Shown: positions 1 through 8,935 of the stretch, piece after piece
Layout of the letters: the number at the start of each line of letters is the position of its first letter
How positions within the stretch are numbered: position 1 is the stretch's first letter
DNA from: Streptomyces sp. CB02400
Lineage (GTDB): Bacteria; Actinomycetota; Actinomycetes; Streptomycetales; Streptomycetaceae
DNA: 64,000 nt
NCBI RefSeq assembly: GCF_001905725.1
Contig: NZ_LIWB01000007.1
Coordinates: 62,001-126,000, forward strand
Direction: 5' to 3'
The notes under the pieces: model-generated
Seen by the model: only the letters and a program-made list of their open reading frames with translations
What the model was told of the DNA's origin: nothing
Database searches by the model: none
Position numbers and translations under genes: made by a program

Positions 1-328
1 GCTCCTCCTCGCCGGCACCGGCGAGGAAGCGGAGATGGAAGTCCGCTGACTCAGCCGGGAGTTCGGCCCTTTCCGGTAGGTAGGGCACGTAGTCACCGGC
101 GGCTTCCGAGACGTGCAGAGGGACGCTCCTCAGTTGGTCGCCGATCAGGCGTGCGGTCTGCTCCGCCCGCGGCAGAGGGCCGTGGTGGACAGCGGTGAAG
201 GGGATGTCCCGGAGGCGCCGGCCGAGCAGGGTGGCTTGCCGTCGGCCGGCCTCCGTCAGGCCGCTCTCGTCCGGTGATGCCTCGCCGTGCCGGACAAGAT
301 AGAGGTAACGGGTGGCGGTGCCGGTCAT
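1..328 (-). CDS. histidine phosphatase family protein (partial)
   Basis: N-terminal part, about 109 residues, of a histidine phosphatase (phosphoglycerate-mutase superfamily); the gene runs off the left edge. After the ATG at 326-328 the protein reads MTGTATRYLYLVRHGEASP, so the phosphohistidine motif RHG sits at residues 13-15. The later HHGPLPRAEQTARLI stretch is the usual second conserved block (substrate-phosphate arginine region). The family removes phosphate from sugar phosphates, nucleotides or proteins; the substrate cannot be read here. A GAGG ribosome site precedes the ATG. It lies 66 bp after the stop of the RING/TerD gene on the same strand, so cotranscription is possible. Confidence 0.88.
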   Translation of the reverse strand, partial: MTGTATRYLYLVRHGEASPDESGLTEAGRRQATLLGRRLRDIPFTAVHHGPLPRAEQTARLIGDQLRSVPLHVSEAAGDYVPYLPERAELPAESADFHLRFLAGAGEEE

Positions 329-394
329 CTCAAGCTCCTCCGAACCTGCTGGTGATCTTGTGCGGCAACGGACGCTGTCCCTCCGGGCACCGGC

Positions 395-2986
395 TCACCC
401 GAGTTCGGCGACCAGGTCGCCGGCCGTCACGCGGACCAAGGTCTCCGAGGCGTCTCCGGGGCCGGGGAACAGCCGGTAGAGGGTACCCGATGCCCGCGCC
501 GGCCCGACGCTGCCGTGGACCGTGGCCACGAACACCCGCTTGCCGGAGGCGAGTTCGGCCGCCGCCGTGTCGGGGTCGGGGTGCCGGCGATGTTCCTCGC
601 TGTCCTCCGTCGAAGACACCCTGGTGGCGAACGCGGCCGCGTCCTCGTCCGGACGCCGCCGGTACCGCAGCAGTGCGGGCTCCGGTTCCCGGGTCATCAC
701 GGCCACCTCGACGGAGCGCGCCGCCGCTCGCCAGACCGCGAGGTCCCACAGGGTGGTCCGGCTGCCGGAGCCGAACTGCTCCCACAGGTCCCGGGCCACC
801 GTGGCCAGCGCGCCACCGCCGTGCGAGCCGATGCTCTGGAAGCCGCCCGTCGACGGCAGATGGGTGTCCGTCCACAGCGCCCGGCGACGGCCCAGGTCCA
901 CGATCATCGGCAGGCACACCTGCGAGTCGCCCGTCAGGTCGAAGCGCTGACGGACCGTGCGCGGATCGTAGGACGCGTCCCGCGGGCCGTGTGCGGGCAG
1001 CGCCATGAAGCCCGCGAAGGCGTCCGGCAACTCCTCGAACGGCACGTTGTTGTAGCTGAAGACCAGCGGGACGGCGTAGACGTCCCCCCGCTCCGCCAGC
1101 CGCTCCAGGTGCAGGTCGACGTACTCGGTGGCGCCCCGCGGCGCGGGGGCGGACGTGAGGTCGCCGGAGTGGACCGCGGCGTCCGCGCCGTACACCAGGT
1201 CGGTGTAGTCGCACAGTCCGGTGAACCGCCACTCGGCGTCGAAGAACGCGACGGAGAGATCCAGGTCCGTGCGGTTGCCCTGGGGTTCGGTCCAGTGCAG
1301 GAACAGCCGCAGCACCGCGCCCTCGGGCAGGGTCTGCGTGCTGCCCCGGGGCACCGCCACCAGGGCCTTCGCGGTGGACCGCTCGGTGAACGGCACGGTG
1401 AGGTCGGCCAGGCCGGCATCCAGTACCGACAGCTCGTACGGCTCTCCGGCGGCGAACCGGCGCAGCACCTCCGCCCGCAGCAGCGTGATCGCCTCCGTCA
1501 CCAGCCCGGAGGGCAGTGGAGTCCGCCGCTCCGGAACGGTCAGGGCCCGGGTGACCTCCCCGCGCGGGAAGAACACGCGGCGGCGGCCGGCGCGGTCCTC
1601 GGTACGCGTCCGCAGCGCTCCGAGCGCCGACAGCAACGGACCCGGGCCCACCTTCGGCAGCCCGCGCAGGAGGGCTTTCTCGAGTTCGGGTTCGAGGGTG
1701 TCGGCGGTGTGCAGGCGGAGCAGCAGGTCCAGACGGCGGACCAGTTCGCCGGGGCGCTCCCCGGCGAGGGCCGCGGCCCTGCCCGCGTCGCCCTCGGCCA
1801 CCGCCTGTTCCAGGCGCCCGGCCCAGGTGGCCGGGCGGATCCGGGTGCCGTCCACGCGGACGGCGTCCGGGTGCGCGGCGGCCGTCTCCAGCAGGGCGGC
1901 ACCGAACGTGGTACCGGGATCCACCGGGGTGCCGCGCAGGACCGCGAAGGCGAGGGCGGCGCGCGGATGCCGGGCGTGCCGCTCGAAGGGGTGCAGGACC
2001 TCCGCGGCCCGCTTCCACTCCGTGGGGTGCCGCAGCACGTCCTCCACGAGGTAAGACGTCGGCAAGTCGTCGAGGACCGAGAGCAGTTCGCGGCGCAGCG
2101 GGCGCGTCGGACTCGTGAACCGCGACGGCGTCACCAGTCCCGCGTCACCGCCGGAGAGCACGGCGAGCAGCCGCAGCACGTCGGTGGCGGTGGTGAGCTG
2201 CCCGGACAGCAGCTTTCGCGGTGGCAGGCCGTCCGGTGCCTCGCGCACCAGCGCGCCCAGCACCATCGCCTTGGTCTCCCGGACCGGGATGTCCTGGGGC
2301 AGCAGGCCCTGGCCGGCCGGGGTGAGGGGCAGCAGTGTCAGCAGGTCGTCGCGGTCCTGCGGGGAGAGCGGGGTCCGGCGGGCCAGCAGGGCGTCGACCA
2401 CGGCGGTGGCGTCGGCGGCCCGGTCCGTGCCCAGGCGCAGCAGCCGCAGCGGGCCGGGCACTGGTGCCTTGGCGGCGCCGACGGCGCGGACCGGCCGCAG
2501 GAAGGGGTCGTCGGCGTCGATACGGCGGTGACACACCGGGCAGCCCGCGTAGTCGGACCCGTCCCAGCACAGCCGGCACACCAGGTGCGCGCAGGGCGAG
2601 ACGGGGAACACCGTGCGTGCCTCGCCGCACAGCACGCAAGGCTGTTCCGGCTGTTGCAGCAGGTAGGCGAAGACCCGGTCCACGTACAGCGCCTCGGTGT
2701 CCCGCGGCACGGTGCGCGGGAACCGGCGGAAGAGCGGGACGTGGGTGCGGTCGGAGCCGAGCAGGTCGTCGGTCAGCCCGACCAGGCGGGTGTGCGCGAC
2801 CGCCAGTTCCTCGGAGGGCAGCGAGTCGAGCGCCGCGTGCAGCCGGGGAGAGAGGAGGTGGCCGCGGCCGAGCAGTTCGGCCTCGAGCCGGCGCAGTGCC
2901 GGTCCTGTCCCGCTGCCGGACGCGGACGCCCCGTCCACGTACACGGTCTGGATACGGCGCAGCAGTACGGACTCGGCAGCGAGCAA
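395..2986 (-). CDS. RING-finger protein with C-terminal TerD-like domain (MXAN_6230/SCO0854 type)
   Basis: 863-residue cytoplasmic protein. Residues 117-152 form a complete C3HC4 RING signature: C117, C120, C132, H134, C137, C140, C149 and C152, spaced as in eukaryotic RING fingers. The middle is a long helical, arginine/leucine-rich region. Roughly residues 550-710 resemble TerD/tellurite-resistance domains, with LDLSVAFFDAEW, a DLTSAPAPRGATEYVDL stretch and the end VFSYNNVPFEELPDAFAGFM. This matches the actinobacterial/myxobacterial family known as MXAN_6230/SCO0854. Function is unknown; TerD domains bind calcium and act in stress-response complexes. The start is TTG at 2984-2986, chosen because GGAGGG lies 8 nt upstream; no ATG nearby has such a site. 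Confidence 0.85.
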   Translation of the reverse strand: MLAAESVLLRRIQTVYVDGASASGSGTGPALRRLEAELLGRGHLLSPRLHAALDSLPSEELAVAHTRLVGLTDDLLGSDRTHVPLFRRFPRTVPRDTEALYVDRVFAYLLQQPEQPCVLCGEARTVFPVSPCAHLVCRLCWDGSDYAGCPVCHRRIDADDPFLRPVRAVGAAKAPVPGPLRLLRLGTDRAADATAVVDALLARRTPLSPQDRDDLLTLLPLTPAGQGLLPQDIPVRETKAMVLGALVREAPDGLPPRKLLSGQLTTATDVLRLLAVLSGGDAGLVTPSRFTSPTRPLRRELLSVLDDLPTSYLVEDVLRHPTEWKRAAEVLHPFERHARHPRAALAFAVLRGTPVDPGTTFGAALLETAAAHPDAVRVDGTRIRPATWAGRLEQAVAEGDAGRAAALAGERPGELVRRLDLLLRLHTADTLEPELEKALLRGLPKVGPGPLLSALGALRTRTEDRAGRRRVFFPRGEVTRALTVPERRTPLPSGLVTEAITLLRAEVLRRFAAGEPYELSVLDAGLADLTVPFTERSTAKALVAVPRGSTQTLPEGAVLRLFLHWTEPQGNRTDLDLSVAFFDAEWRFTGLCDYTDLVYGADAAVHSGDLTSAPAPRGATEYVDLHLERLAERGDVYAVPLVFSYNNVPFEELPDAFAGFMALPAHGPRDASYDPRTVRQRFDLTGDSQVCLPMIVDLGRRRALWTDTHLPSTGGFQSIGSHGGGALATVARDLWEQFGSGSRTTLWDLAVWRAAARSVEVAVMTREPEPALLRYRRRPDEDAAAFATRVSSTEDSEEHRRHPDPDTAAAELASGKRVFVATVHGSVGPARASGTLYRLFPGPGDASETLVRVTAGDLVAELG

Positions 2987-3220
2987 CAGGGGAACCCTCC
3001 ACGACGGCCGGGACAGGGGAACAGGGAACGGGGAACGGGGGCGGAGAGTGGGCGCGCTGGGTCTTTTTGCAGAAGGTGAGAAGGATGCGCGTCAGGGAGC
3101 CGCCCCCGTCGCTCCTGATCCCATCACACGCGTGCGCGGTCGCCAAACGAATAAACGGTCTTCCTCGGGGTGAGCGTCCGGCGACCGTGCGCCGCTTTCC
3201 GTACCGGCCCTTCGGCGGTG

Positions 3221-4750
3221 TCAGTGGGAGCGCCGGCGTCGCAGGCCGACAAGGGCTACGGTGCCCAGCAGCAGGGCTCCGGCGCCTGCCGTGACGACGA
3301 GCGCCGTGTGGGTCGTGCCCGTGGCGGGGAGCGTGCCGTCGGACGGTGCCGTCGCGGTCGGGGTGGTCTGCGCGTCGAAGGAGAAGGTGACGCTGTCGTT
3401 GGAGGCGTCCGGGTCATGCAGGGAGACGCCGGCCGGGCCGGGGCGCACGGTCGCCGTGCCCTTGGCGCCGTCGTAGTCCTCGGTCAGCTTCACCCGCAGG
3501 ACGAACAGCTGGCTCTTTCCGGGAGTGAGGGCGAACGGCACGGGGCACACGTAACGCCGGTGACCGGCCTCGAACGGTGCCGTCTCGGTACTGCTGACCC
3601 GGACCAGGCATTCGCCGTAAGGCCTGTCCTCCCCCTCCTCGTAGATGTTGCGGGACCCGACCATGCCCTTGGGCAGGACGATGTCGACCACGACGACGGG
3701 CTTCTTGTCGACCACGTACACGGAGGCCGGTCCGTGGTTCACGGCCCTGATGTCCAGGGCCCACCGGTCCTGAGCGACCTCGACGGTGGCTCCGAAATCC
3801 GCGGAGTTGTCGGCCGCGACGGTGAACCGGCCCTTGGGGCCCTTCTCGAACGCGCCTCCCGCCCCGGACACCGGCACCAGGCGGAGCTCCGGCCCGGTGC
3901 CCTGAGGGCTGTCGCCGGCGTGGTGTTCATAACCCGGCTCCAACAGGCTGACCGAGTAGTCGACCACGTCGGTCAGGACCCGCTTGCCGACCTTGGCGGT
4001 GAGGGGGCTGCTCAGCTCCACGGTGGCCCCCACGGCCACGGGGGCGGTGACGACGCAGGTGACGGTCGTCCGGCCGGCCGGTTCGGGATCGAAGTCTTCG
4101 TCGTAGGTGCAGTTGGAGAACTTGTGGTCGAAGAGCAGACCGCCCTCCGATGCCCAGCGCAGCTGGATGCGCCGGTCCGTGGCCAGATCACCGGTGTTGC
4201 GGAGCCGGAGCGGGATGTCGATCCGGGATCCGATGGCGGCGTGCGTCGTGTCCGGCACCTTGCCGACCACCAGGTTCGGGACGCCTACGACCACCTTCGC
4301 CGTCGCGGTGGCGCCGGTCCCGTGCTTGGCGGTGACGGTGTACTTGATCGTGCCGGTGTCGCCGAGTGTCGCGCCCGTGACCGCGCGCAGGGTGAAGTCG
4401 ACCGACCGGCTCTGCGTGGATTCCTTGTTGACGCAGGTGAAGACCCGCCCGTCGGCCTCGCACCTCGGGTCGTCGGCCGAGACGCTCGCGATGCCCGCCA
4501 GATCACGCGCGTCGATGACGAGCGTCTCGTCGGTGGGGGTGGGAACCTGCGCCCCGCCGTCCCAGAACCCCCAGCTCACATGGACCGGCTGTGCCGCCGG
4601 TCCCACGTTGATCTGCTTGCCGGCCCTGATCTCCGCGTACGCCTGCGTCGGTGAAGGGGACGGGTCGTCGGCCACAGCGGTCGCACCGGGTGCCAGGGCG
4701 AGCACCACGGCAGCCGACACTGCCCCGAACATCGTGCGCTTGGACTTCAT
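3221..4750 (-). CDS. LPXTG-type cell-surface protein
   Basis: 509-residue secreted, wall-anchored protein. It starts MKSKRTMFGAVSAAVVLALA, a signal peptide ending near ATAVADD. A long beta-rich ectodomain follows, with repeated DUF11/CARDB-like strands such as VVGKVPDTTHAAIGSRIDIP and 'LRNTGD'. The end is a sortase signal: LPATG about 36 residues from the C-terminus, a hydrophobic helix and the tail RRRRSH. Cysteine pairs in the ectodomain suggest disulfides. No enzymatic motif is visible, so an adhesin or surface-layer role is inference. The reading frame is open upstream to 4999, but the ATG at 4748-4750 with its signal peptide is the natural start. Confidence 0.87.
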   Translation of the reverse strand: MKSKRTMFGAVSAAVVLALAPGATAVADDPSPSPTQAYAEIRAGKQINVGPAAQPVHVSWGFWDGGAQVPTPTDETLVIDARDLAGIASVSADDPRCEADGRVFTCVNKESTQSRSVDFTLRAVTGATLGDTGTIKYTVTAKHGTGATATAKVVVGVPNLVVGKVPDTTHAAIGSRIDIPLRLRNTGDLATDRRIQLRWASEGGLLFDHKFSNCTYDEDFDPEPAGRTTVTCVVTAPVAVGATVELSSPLTAKVGKRVLTDVVDYSVSLLEPGYEHHAGDSPQGTGPELRLVPVSGAGGAFEKGPKGRFTVAADNSADFGATVEVAQDRWALDIRAVNHGPASVYVVDKKPVVVVDIVLPKGMVGSRNIYEEGEDRPYGECLVRVSSTETAPFEAGHRRYVCPVPFALTPGKSQLFVLRVKLTEDYDGAKGTATVRPGPAGVSLHDPDASNDSVTFSFDAQTTPTATAPSDGTLPATGTTHTALVVTAGAGALLLGTVALVGLRRRRSH

Positions 4751-4999
4751 ACGTATTTCGATGCACGGGGTGCCCCGAAGGTTGCCCACAGGCGCGCCTG
4801 TCTCCGCGGGCGCGCCTGCGGGGTCCGCGCGTGAGGGGTGCGGGCCCGTGGCGAAGGCGCCGGCGTACGGCCGGTCGGTGCCGTTGTTGTCGAGCCCGGA
4901 GGTGTGGTCCAGGCCGAGGACGTGCCCGACCTCGTGACGCATGAAGGTGAGATCGCTCGGCACCGCCTGGGCGGCGCGCCCCGATCGGGTAAGGGTCAT
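4751..4999 (-). pseudogene. metzincin-type metalloprotease remnant fused upstream of the LPXTG gene
   Basis: About 83 codons in frame with, and directly upstream of, the LPXTG gene. They contain MRHEVGHVLGLDHTSG, the zinc-binding HExxHxxGxxH signature of matrixin-like metalloproteases. No prodomain, signal peptide or rest of a catalytic domain is present upstream, because the MFS gene ends at 5009. The piece is best read as the leftover C-terminal half of a secreted protease. It could be translated as an N-terminal extension of the surface protein, but that would bury the signal peptide. Confidence 0.55.
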
Positions 5000-5008
5000 G
5001 GCGGTCCG

Positions 5009-6277
5009 TCAGGCTCGGTTCCGTGCCTGCTTCTGCTCGGGGGGCAGGGCTTCCTCGCGGCGGCGGAGCAGCAGCGGGGTCGCCAGCAGGAACACGCCGG
5101 CCAGTCCGATGGCCGTGCGCGGACCGAGCAGGCTGCCCAGCACGCCCCACAGGGCCGTCAGGAGTGCGGTCGTGGCCTTGGTCGTCACCGCCCAGGCGGT
5201 CAGTGTGCGGGTGACCCGGTCGGTCGCGACGCGCTGGAGGCGGTAGGTGGCGTGGACGGGGTTGAAGACCCCGCAGCAGAGGATGAGCCCGAACTCGACG
5301 CCGATCACCAGCAGCAGCCCGCCGGTACCCGGCCCCAGGAAGGCCAGGCCGATGGGCCAGACGGCACGCAGCGACCCGGCCGCGACCAGGACCCGGTGCT
5401 GCCCGAACCGGGTGACGAGCGGCCGGGCCAGCCGTGATCCGAGCAGCCCGCCGATCGAGGGCGCGGCGAAGGCGAGGCCGTACTGCCACGGTGCGAACCC
5501 CAATGGTCCGAGCATCTGGACGGCCAGCAGCGGTTGGGCGGCCATCACCAGGCCGCTGAACAGGGCGGTGTTGAAGAACAGCGGACGCAGGGCCGTGTCG
5601 GAGAGGATGTACCGCCAGCCGTCGAGCAGGTCCCCGGCGCGCATGCGCGCGGCCTTCCGGCGCTCGGGCCGCGGCTCGTGCCCGCCCGTCGCGCGGATGC
5701 CCAGAGCCGAGAGCAGGTGGCTGACCGCGTCGGCCACCACCGTCGCCACCGGACCGAGCAGCCCGATCGCCGCGCCGCCCAGCGGCGGTCCGACGATCGT
5801 GATAGTCCAGGCCGTGGACTCGAACCGGGTGTTGGCGACGAGCAGGTCCTCGGCCGGCAGCAGGTTCTTCAGGTAGGCGCCGGAGGCGGCGCGGAAGGTG
5901 ATGTCGGCCGCCGCGACGACAACCGAGACCAGCAGGAGCTGGAGGAAGGTGAGCGCGCCGAGCGCGTACGCGGCGGGGACCGTCAGCAGCGCCGCGAACC
6001 GCATCAGGTCCGTCGCGATCAGCACCTGCCGCTTGCGGCGGAACTCCACCCACGGGCCGAGCGGCACAGCCACGGCCGCGCCCACCGCGGCCCCCACGGA
6101 GGACAGCGCGGCGACCTCGGCCGGTCCGGCGTGCAGCACCTGGACGGCGATCAGCGGGAACGCGCCGAAGGCGAGCCATGTGCCGAGCGCGCTGGTCCCG
6201 TACGCCGCCCAGAACCATCCGAACCGCCGCCCCAGCCGGTGTCGGAGCGGATGTCCCAGCCGGTGTCCGCTCCTCAT
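5009..6277 (-). CDS. MFS transporter
   Basis: 422-residue major facilitator with about 12 predicted membrane helices (for example WFWAAYGTSALGTWLAFGAF near the N-terminus and GTGGLLLVIGVEFGLILCCG late). The family pattern with WVEFRRKRQVLIATDLMRF after helix 2 resembles Streptomyces drug/metabolite exporters of the enterobactin-exporter (EntS) type. The ATG at 6275-6277 is chosen because GGGGG lies just upstream and the protein then begins MRSGHRLGHPLRHRLG, a basic cytosolic tail. It is divergent from the LysR gene at 6411, which probably controls it through the palindrome at 6377-6395. Confidence 0.9.
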   Translation of the reverse strand: MRSGHRLGHPLRHRLGRRFGWFWAAYGTSALGTWLAFGAFPLIAVQVLHAGPAEVAALSSVGAAVGAAVAVPLGPWVEFRRKRQVLIATDLMRFAALLTVPAAYALGALTFLQLLLVSVVVAAADITFRAASGAYLKNLLPAEDLLVANTRFESTAWTITIVGPPLGGAAIGLLGPVATVVADAVSHLLSALGIRATGGHEPRPERRKAARMRAGDLLDGWRYILSDTALRPLFFNTALFSGLVMAAQPLLAVQMLGPLGFAPWQYGLAFAAPSIGGLLGSRLARPLVTRFGQHRVLVAAGSLRAVWPIGLAFLGPGTGGLLLVIGVEFGLILCCGVFNPVHATYRLQRVATDRVTRTLTAWAVTTKATTALLTALWGVLGSLLGPRTAIGLAGVFLLATPLLLRRREEALPPEQKQARNRA

Positions 6278-6376
6278 GCCCGGTCCCCCTCGCTCTTCAC
6301 CCGCACAACCGATCCGCGATCGGGAGTATCCAAGCGAGGGCCATGGCCGGGGATCAAACAACCGGAGGACCGCGGG

Positions 6377-6395
6377 CCACAACCACTGGTTGTGG
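6377..6395. promoter_or_regulatory. probable LysR operator palindrome
   Basis: Perfect 9-bp inverted repeat with one central base, CCACAACCA-C-TGGTTGTGG, lying 15 bp before the LysR GTG and in the divergent MFS/LysR intergenic region. Its symmetry and position fit a LysR-type autoregulatory site. Confidence 0.7.
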
Positions 6396-6410
6396 CATTA
6401 GGGTGGCGGT

Positions 6411-7346
6411 GTGGACCTCGACGCCGTACGGACCTTCGTCGCCGCCGCGGACGCGGGGCAGTTCCAGGAGGCTGCCGCCGAGCTGGCGGTCACCCAGCAG
6501 GCCGTGTCCAAGCGCATCGCCGCGCTGGAACGCGACCTCGGTGTGCGGCTGTTCACCCGTACCGCCCGCGGCGCCCGGCTCAGCATCGACGGGCAGGCGT
6601 TCCTGCCCCACGCACGCGAACTGCTGCGCGTCGCCGAGCGCGCGCAGGCATCCGTGCGCCCCGGCCGCCGTCCGCTGCGCATCGACGTGATCGCCTCGCG
6701 CGGCGCGGCGTCGGGCCTGATGCGCGGCTTCCACCGCGCACACCCCGAGATCGATCTCGACGTGGTGTGGCTGTTCGACATCGAGACGGCCGTCGCCGCC
6801 ATCCGGTCCGGTGAGATCGACGCGTCCTTCCGTGCCGTCGCCATGCCCGGCCGGCCCCTTCCCGAGGACGTCGAGTCGGTCCGGGTGCTGGACGAGCCGC
6901 TCCAGCTCCTCACCGGCCCCGCCCACGCGCTGGCGGGCGCCCGGTCGGTGACCGTCGCACAGCTCGCCGGGCACCGGATCTGGATGCCCGGCATCGTCCC
7001 CGGAACCGAGTGGGCCGCCTACTACGACGACCTCGTCGCCGAGTTCGGCCTCACCATCGAAGCCACCGGCCCCAACTTCGGCTCCGACGCGCTCCTCGAC
7101 ACCGTCGCCGACACCCCGGCCCTCGCCACCCTCATGAGCGAGCGGACCCGTCTCGTCTGGCCGGCCGGCCACGACCTGCGCCGCATCCCGGTCACCGACC
7201 CGACCCCCGTCTACCCGCACTCGCTCCTGTGGCACCGCGACAACCCCCACCCTGCACTGGCCGTGCTCCGTGCCCACCTCGCCGCCACATCGGCGGGCCG
7301 CGACACCGCCGGGACCTGGACACCCGGCTGGGTGACACCGCGCTGA
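6411..7346 (+). CDS. LysR-family transcriptional regulator
   Basis: 311-residue DNA-binding regulator. Residues 1-60 hold the winged helix-turn-helix (VDLDAVRTFVAAADAGQFQE, then AVTQQAVSKRIAALERDLGV). The rest is a periplasmic-binding-protein-like effector domain. The GTG at 6411 gives a canonical LysR N-terminus. It reads away from the MFS gene, so it likely controls that exporter in response to the transporter's substrate, which is unknown. The perfect palindrome CCACAACCA-C-TGGTTGTGG lies just upstream. Confidence 0.93.
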   Translation: MDLDAVRTFVAAADAGQFQEAAAELAVTQQAVSKRIAALERDLGVRLFTRTARGARLSIDGQAFLPHARELLRVAERAQASVRPGRRPLRIDVIASRGAASGLMRGFHRAHPEIDLDVVWLFDIETAVAAIRSGEIDASFRAVAMPGRPLPEDVESVRVLDEPLQLLTGPAHALAGARSVTVAQLAGHRIWMPGIVPGTEWAAYYDDLVAEFGLTIEATGPNFGSDALLDTVADTPALATLMSERTRLVWPAGHDLRRIPVTDPTPVYPHSLLWHRDNPHPALAVLRAHLAATSAGRDTAGTWTPGWVTPR

Positions 7347-7390
7347 ACGGCGTCGCGTCCACGATCGTGCGAGCCGTCGTCCCGCCCCGT

Positions 7391-7535
7391 TCATCGGTCG
7401 GCTGAGGCAGTCCGTACGCCCTCGCCATCGAGTTCGGACGGGCCCTCCGGAATGACGCGGAACTCGTTGCCCTCGGAGTCGGGCGAGGTGACCTCGAAGT
7501 GCGTGCGGTTCTCACCCGGCTCGGCTTTCGCGGTC
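7391..7535 (-). pseudogene. VOC/glyoxalase-family C-terminal remnant
   Basis: The minus strand encodes HFEVTSPDSEGNEFRVIPEG and then a TGA at 7391-7393. The 'DSEGNEF' ending is typical of the last beta strand of vicinal-oxygen-chelate proteins. Nothing of the N-terminal repeat is found upstream, where an unrelated acetyltransferase remnant begins on the other strand. It is a fragment of about 45 codons and is not expected to be functional. Confidence 0.65.
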
Positions 7536-7589
7536 TGCTGTCCGGACCCTGGGCCCGGCCGGCCGCGACATCCGGTTCATCGAAGCGGC

Positions 7590-8011
7590 ATCGGCCCCCG
7601 TCCGAGGCGCGCAACGTGCTCTGCCGCTACGGGCCGGAGAAGCTGACCATCGGCAAGTTCTGCGCGCCGGGGACGGGCGTGCGGTTCATCATGAACGGCG
7701 CCGACCACCGCATGGACGGCCCCTCGGCCTTTCCCTTCCCCGCCATGGGCGGCTCGTGGTCCGAGCACTTCGACCTCCTCACCGGCCTGCCCGGCCGGGG
7801 GGCCACCGTCGTCGGGAACGAGGTCCGGTTCGGTCACGGCACGACGGTGATGCCCGGCGTGCGGATCGGACACGGCGTGGTCATCGTCACCGGCGCCGTG
7901 GTCACCGGCGACGTGCCCGACTACGGCATCGGCACCCAGCACGTACGGACGATCATGTCGGGCAGCATCGGCGACCTGGAAGCCGCCGCCCCGAAGGCCC
8001 CGCACACGTGA
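7590..8011 (+). pseudogene. Vat/CatB-type acetyltransferase remnant with internal deletion
   Basis: The frame encodes NVLCRYGPEKLTIGKFCAPG, then GVRFIMNGADHRMDGPSAFP, the hexapeptide-repeat core VMPGVRIGHGVVIVTGAVVT and the end VRTIMSGSIGDLEAAAP. This is the left-handed beta-helix family of streptogramin/chloramphenicol O-acetyltransferases. The first 45 or so residues are missing. The segment that normally follows VPDYGI (NPARLIRxRY through the tryptophan-rich region, about 35 residues) has been deleted, giving DYGIGTQHVRTIM. No good start codon with a ribosome site is present. It is a decayed gene. Confidence 0.75.
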
Positions 8012-8096
8012 ACCCGCGCCGGGTGCGAAAAGGACGCGCCGTGTGAAGCGGACGCGGTCGCGGCCTGTGGGGTGAGCGGCTGTTTCGGCACTTCAC

Positions 8097-8717
8097 TCAG
8101 GGCTGGGAGGTGGCGACCTTGACCCCGAACCCGATCAGGACGACACCTGTGACGCGGTCCATGGCGCGTCGTACGGCAGGCTTCTCGAAGAAGGCACGGG
8201 CCTTGGCCAGTACCAGCACGTAGCTGCCGAGCCAGACGAGCGTCAGGGCCGTGTGGATGAGGACCAGCAGGGTCATCCCAAGATGCGGTGAGAGGCCGGA
8301 CGGCGCGAGCGTGGGCAGGAGGCCGGTGTAGAAGATCGCGATCTTCGGGTTGAGGACGTTGCTGACCAGTCCCGTGCGCCACGGGTTGCCGGACGGGGCC
8401 GCGTGACCGGCCGCCGGCGTCACCGAACGACCGCTCCGGCTCTGCAGCAGGGCCTGGACGCCCAGGAAGCCGAGGTAGAGGGCCCCGGCGAGCTTGACGA
8501 CCGTGTAGGCCGTGGCGGACGCCGCCAGGACGGCCGCCAGACCGACCACCGTGAGCGCACCCCAGATGAGCAGTCCCGCCGTGATGCCGCCGACGGTGCG
8601 CAGGCCGTCCTGCCGGCCGGACGAGACGGCTCGCTTCGTCACCACCGCCATGTCCGGGCCGGGAACCACGGTCAGGACAGCGAGCACACCCATGGCCGCG
8701 AGGAGCTGAACGAACAT
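8097..8717 (-). CDS. LysE-family amino-acid exporter
   Basis: 206-residue membrane protein of the LysE/RhtB family with about six helices. The family signature appears at the N-terminus as VVPGPDMAVVTKRAVSSGRQ. The loop NPWRTGLVSNVLNPKIAIFY, with its conserved NxxNPK, follows in the middle. It exports amino acids or derivatives such as homoserine lactone-type compounds; the substrate is not determined by sequence. The ATG at 8715-8717 is used because the longer frame adds a non-hydrophobic, low-quality N-terminus. It is a single gene with decayed genes on both sides. Confidence 0.92.
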   Translation of the reverse strand: MFVQLLAAMGVLAVLTVVPGPDMAVVTKRAVSSGRQDGLRTVGGITAGLLIWGALTVVGLAAVLAASATAYTVVKLAGALYLGFLGVQALLQSRSGRSVTPAAGHAAPSGNPWRTGLVSNVLNPKIAIFYTGLLPTLAPSGLSPHLGMTLLVLIHTALTLVWLGSYVLVLAKARAFFEKPAVRRAMDRVTGVVLIGFGVKVATSQP

Positions 8718-8935
8718 GAGTTCAGTTTCGCACCCGGGATCGCCCGCGGTTCCCGAGGGGCGGCCTCGCGGAACGATCAAGCCGCGTCCCGTGCCCCCGG
8801 CGAAGGCGGTGGCGATGCGTCACCGCACCCACCGCTTCCGCCGGTCGGGCACCCCGCGACGGGCGACATCTCCACGGCCGCCGGAGACGGGCGGAGGTTG
8901 CGTGCGGATGCGGTCTCCTGCTCAAGAGGTGTGCG

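Noticed and set aside
515-3079. 854-codon plus-strand open frame opposite the RING/TerD gene
   Set aside because: Shadow frame; no motif, no ribosome site, whereas the minus strand has a full RING signature.
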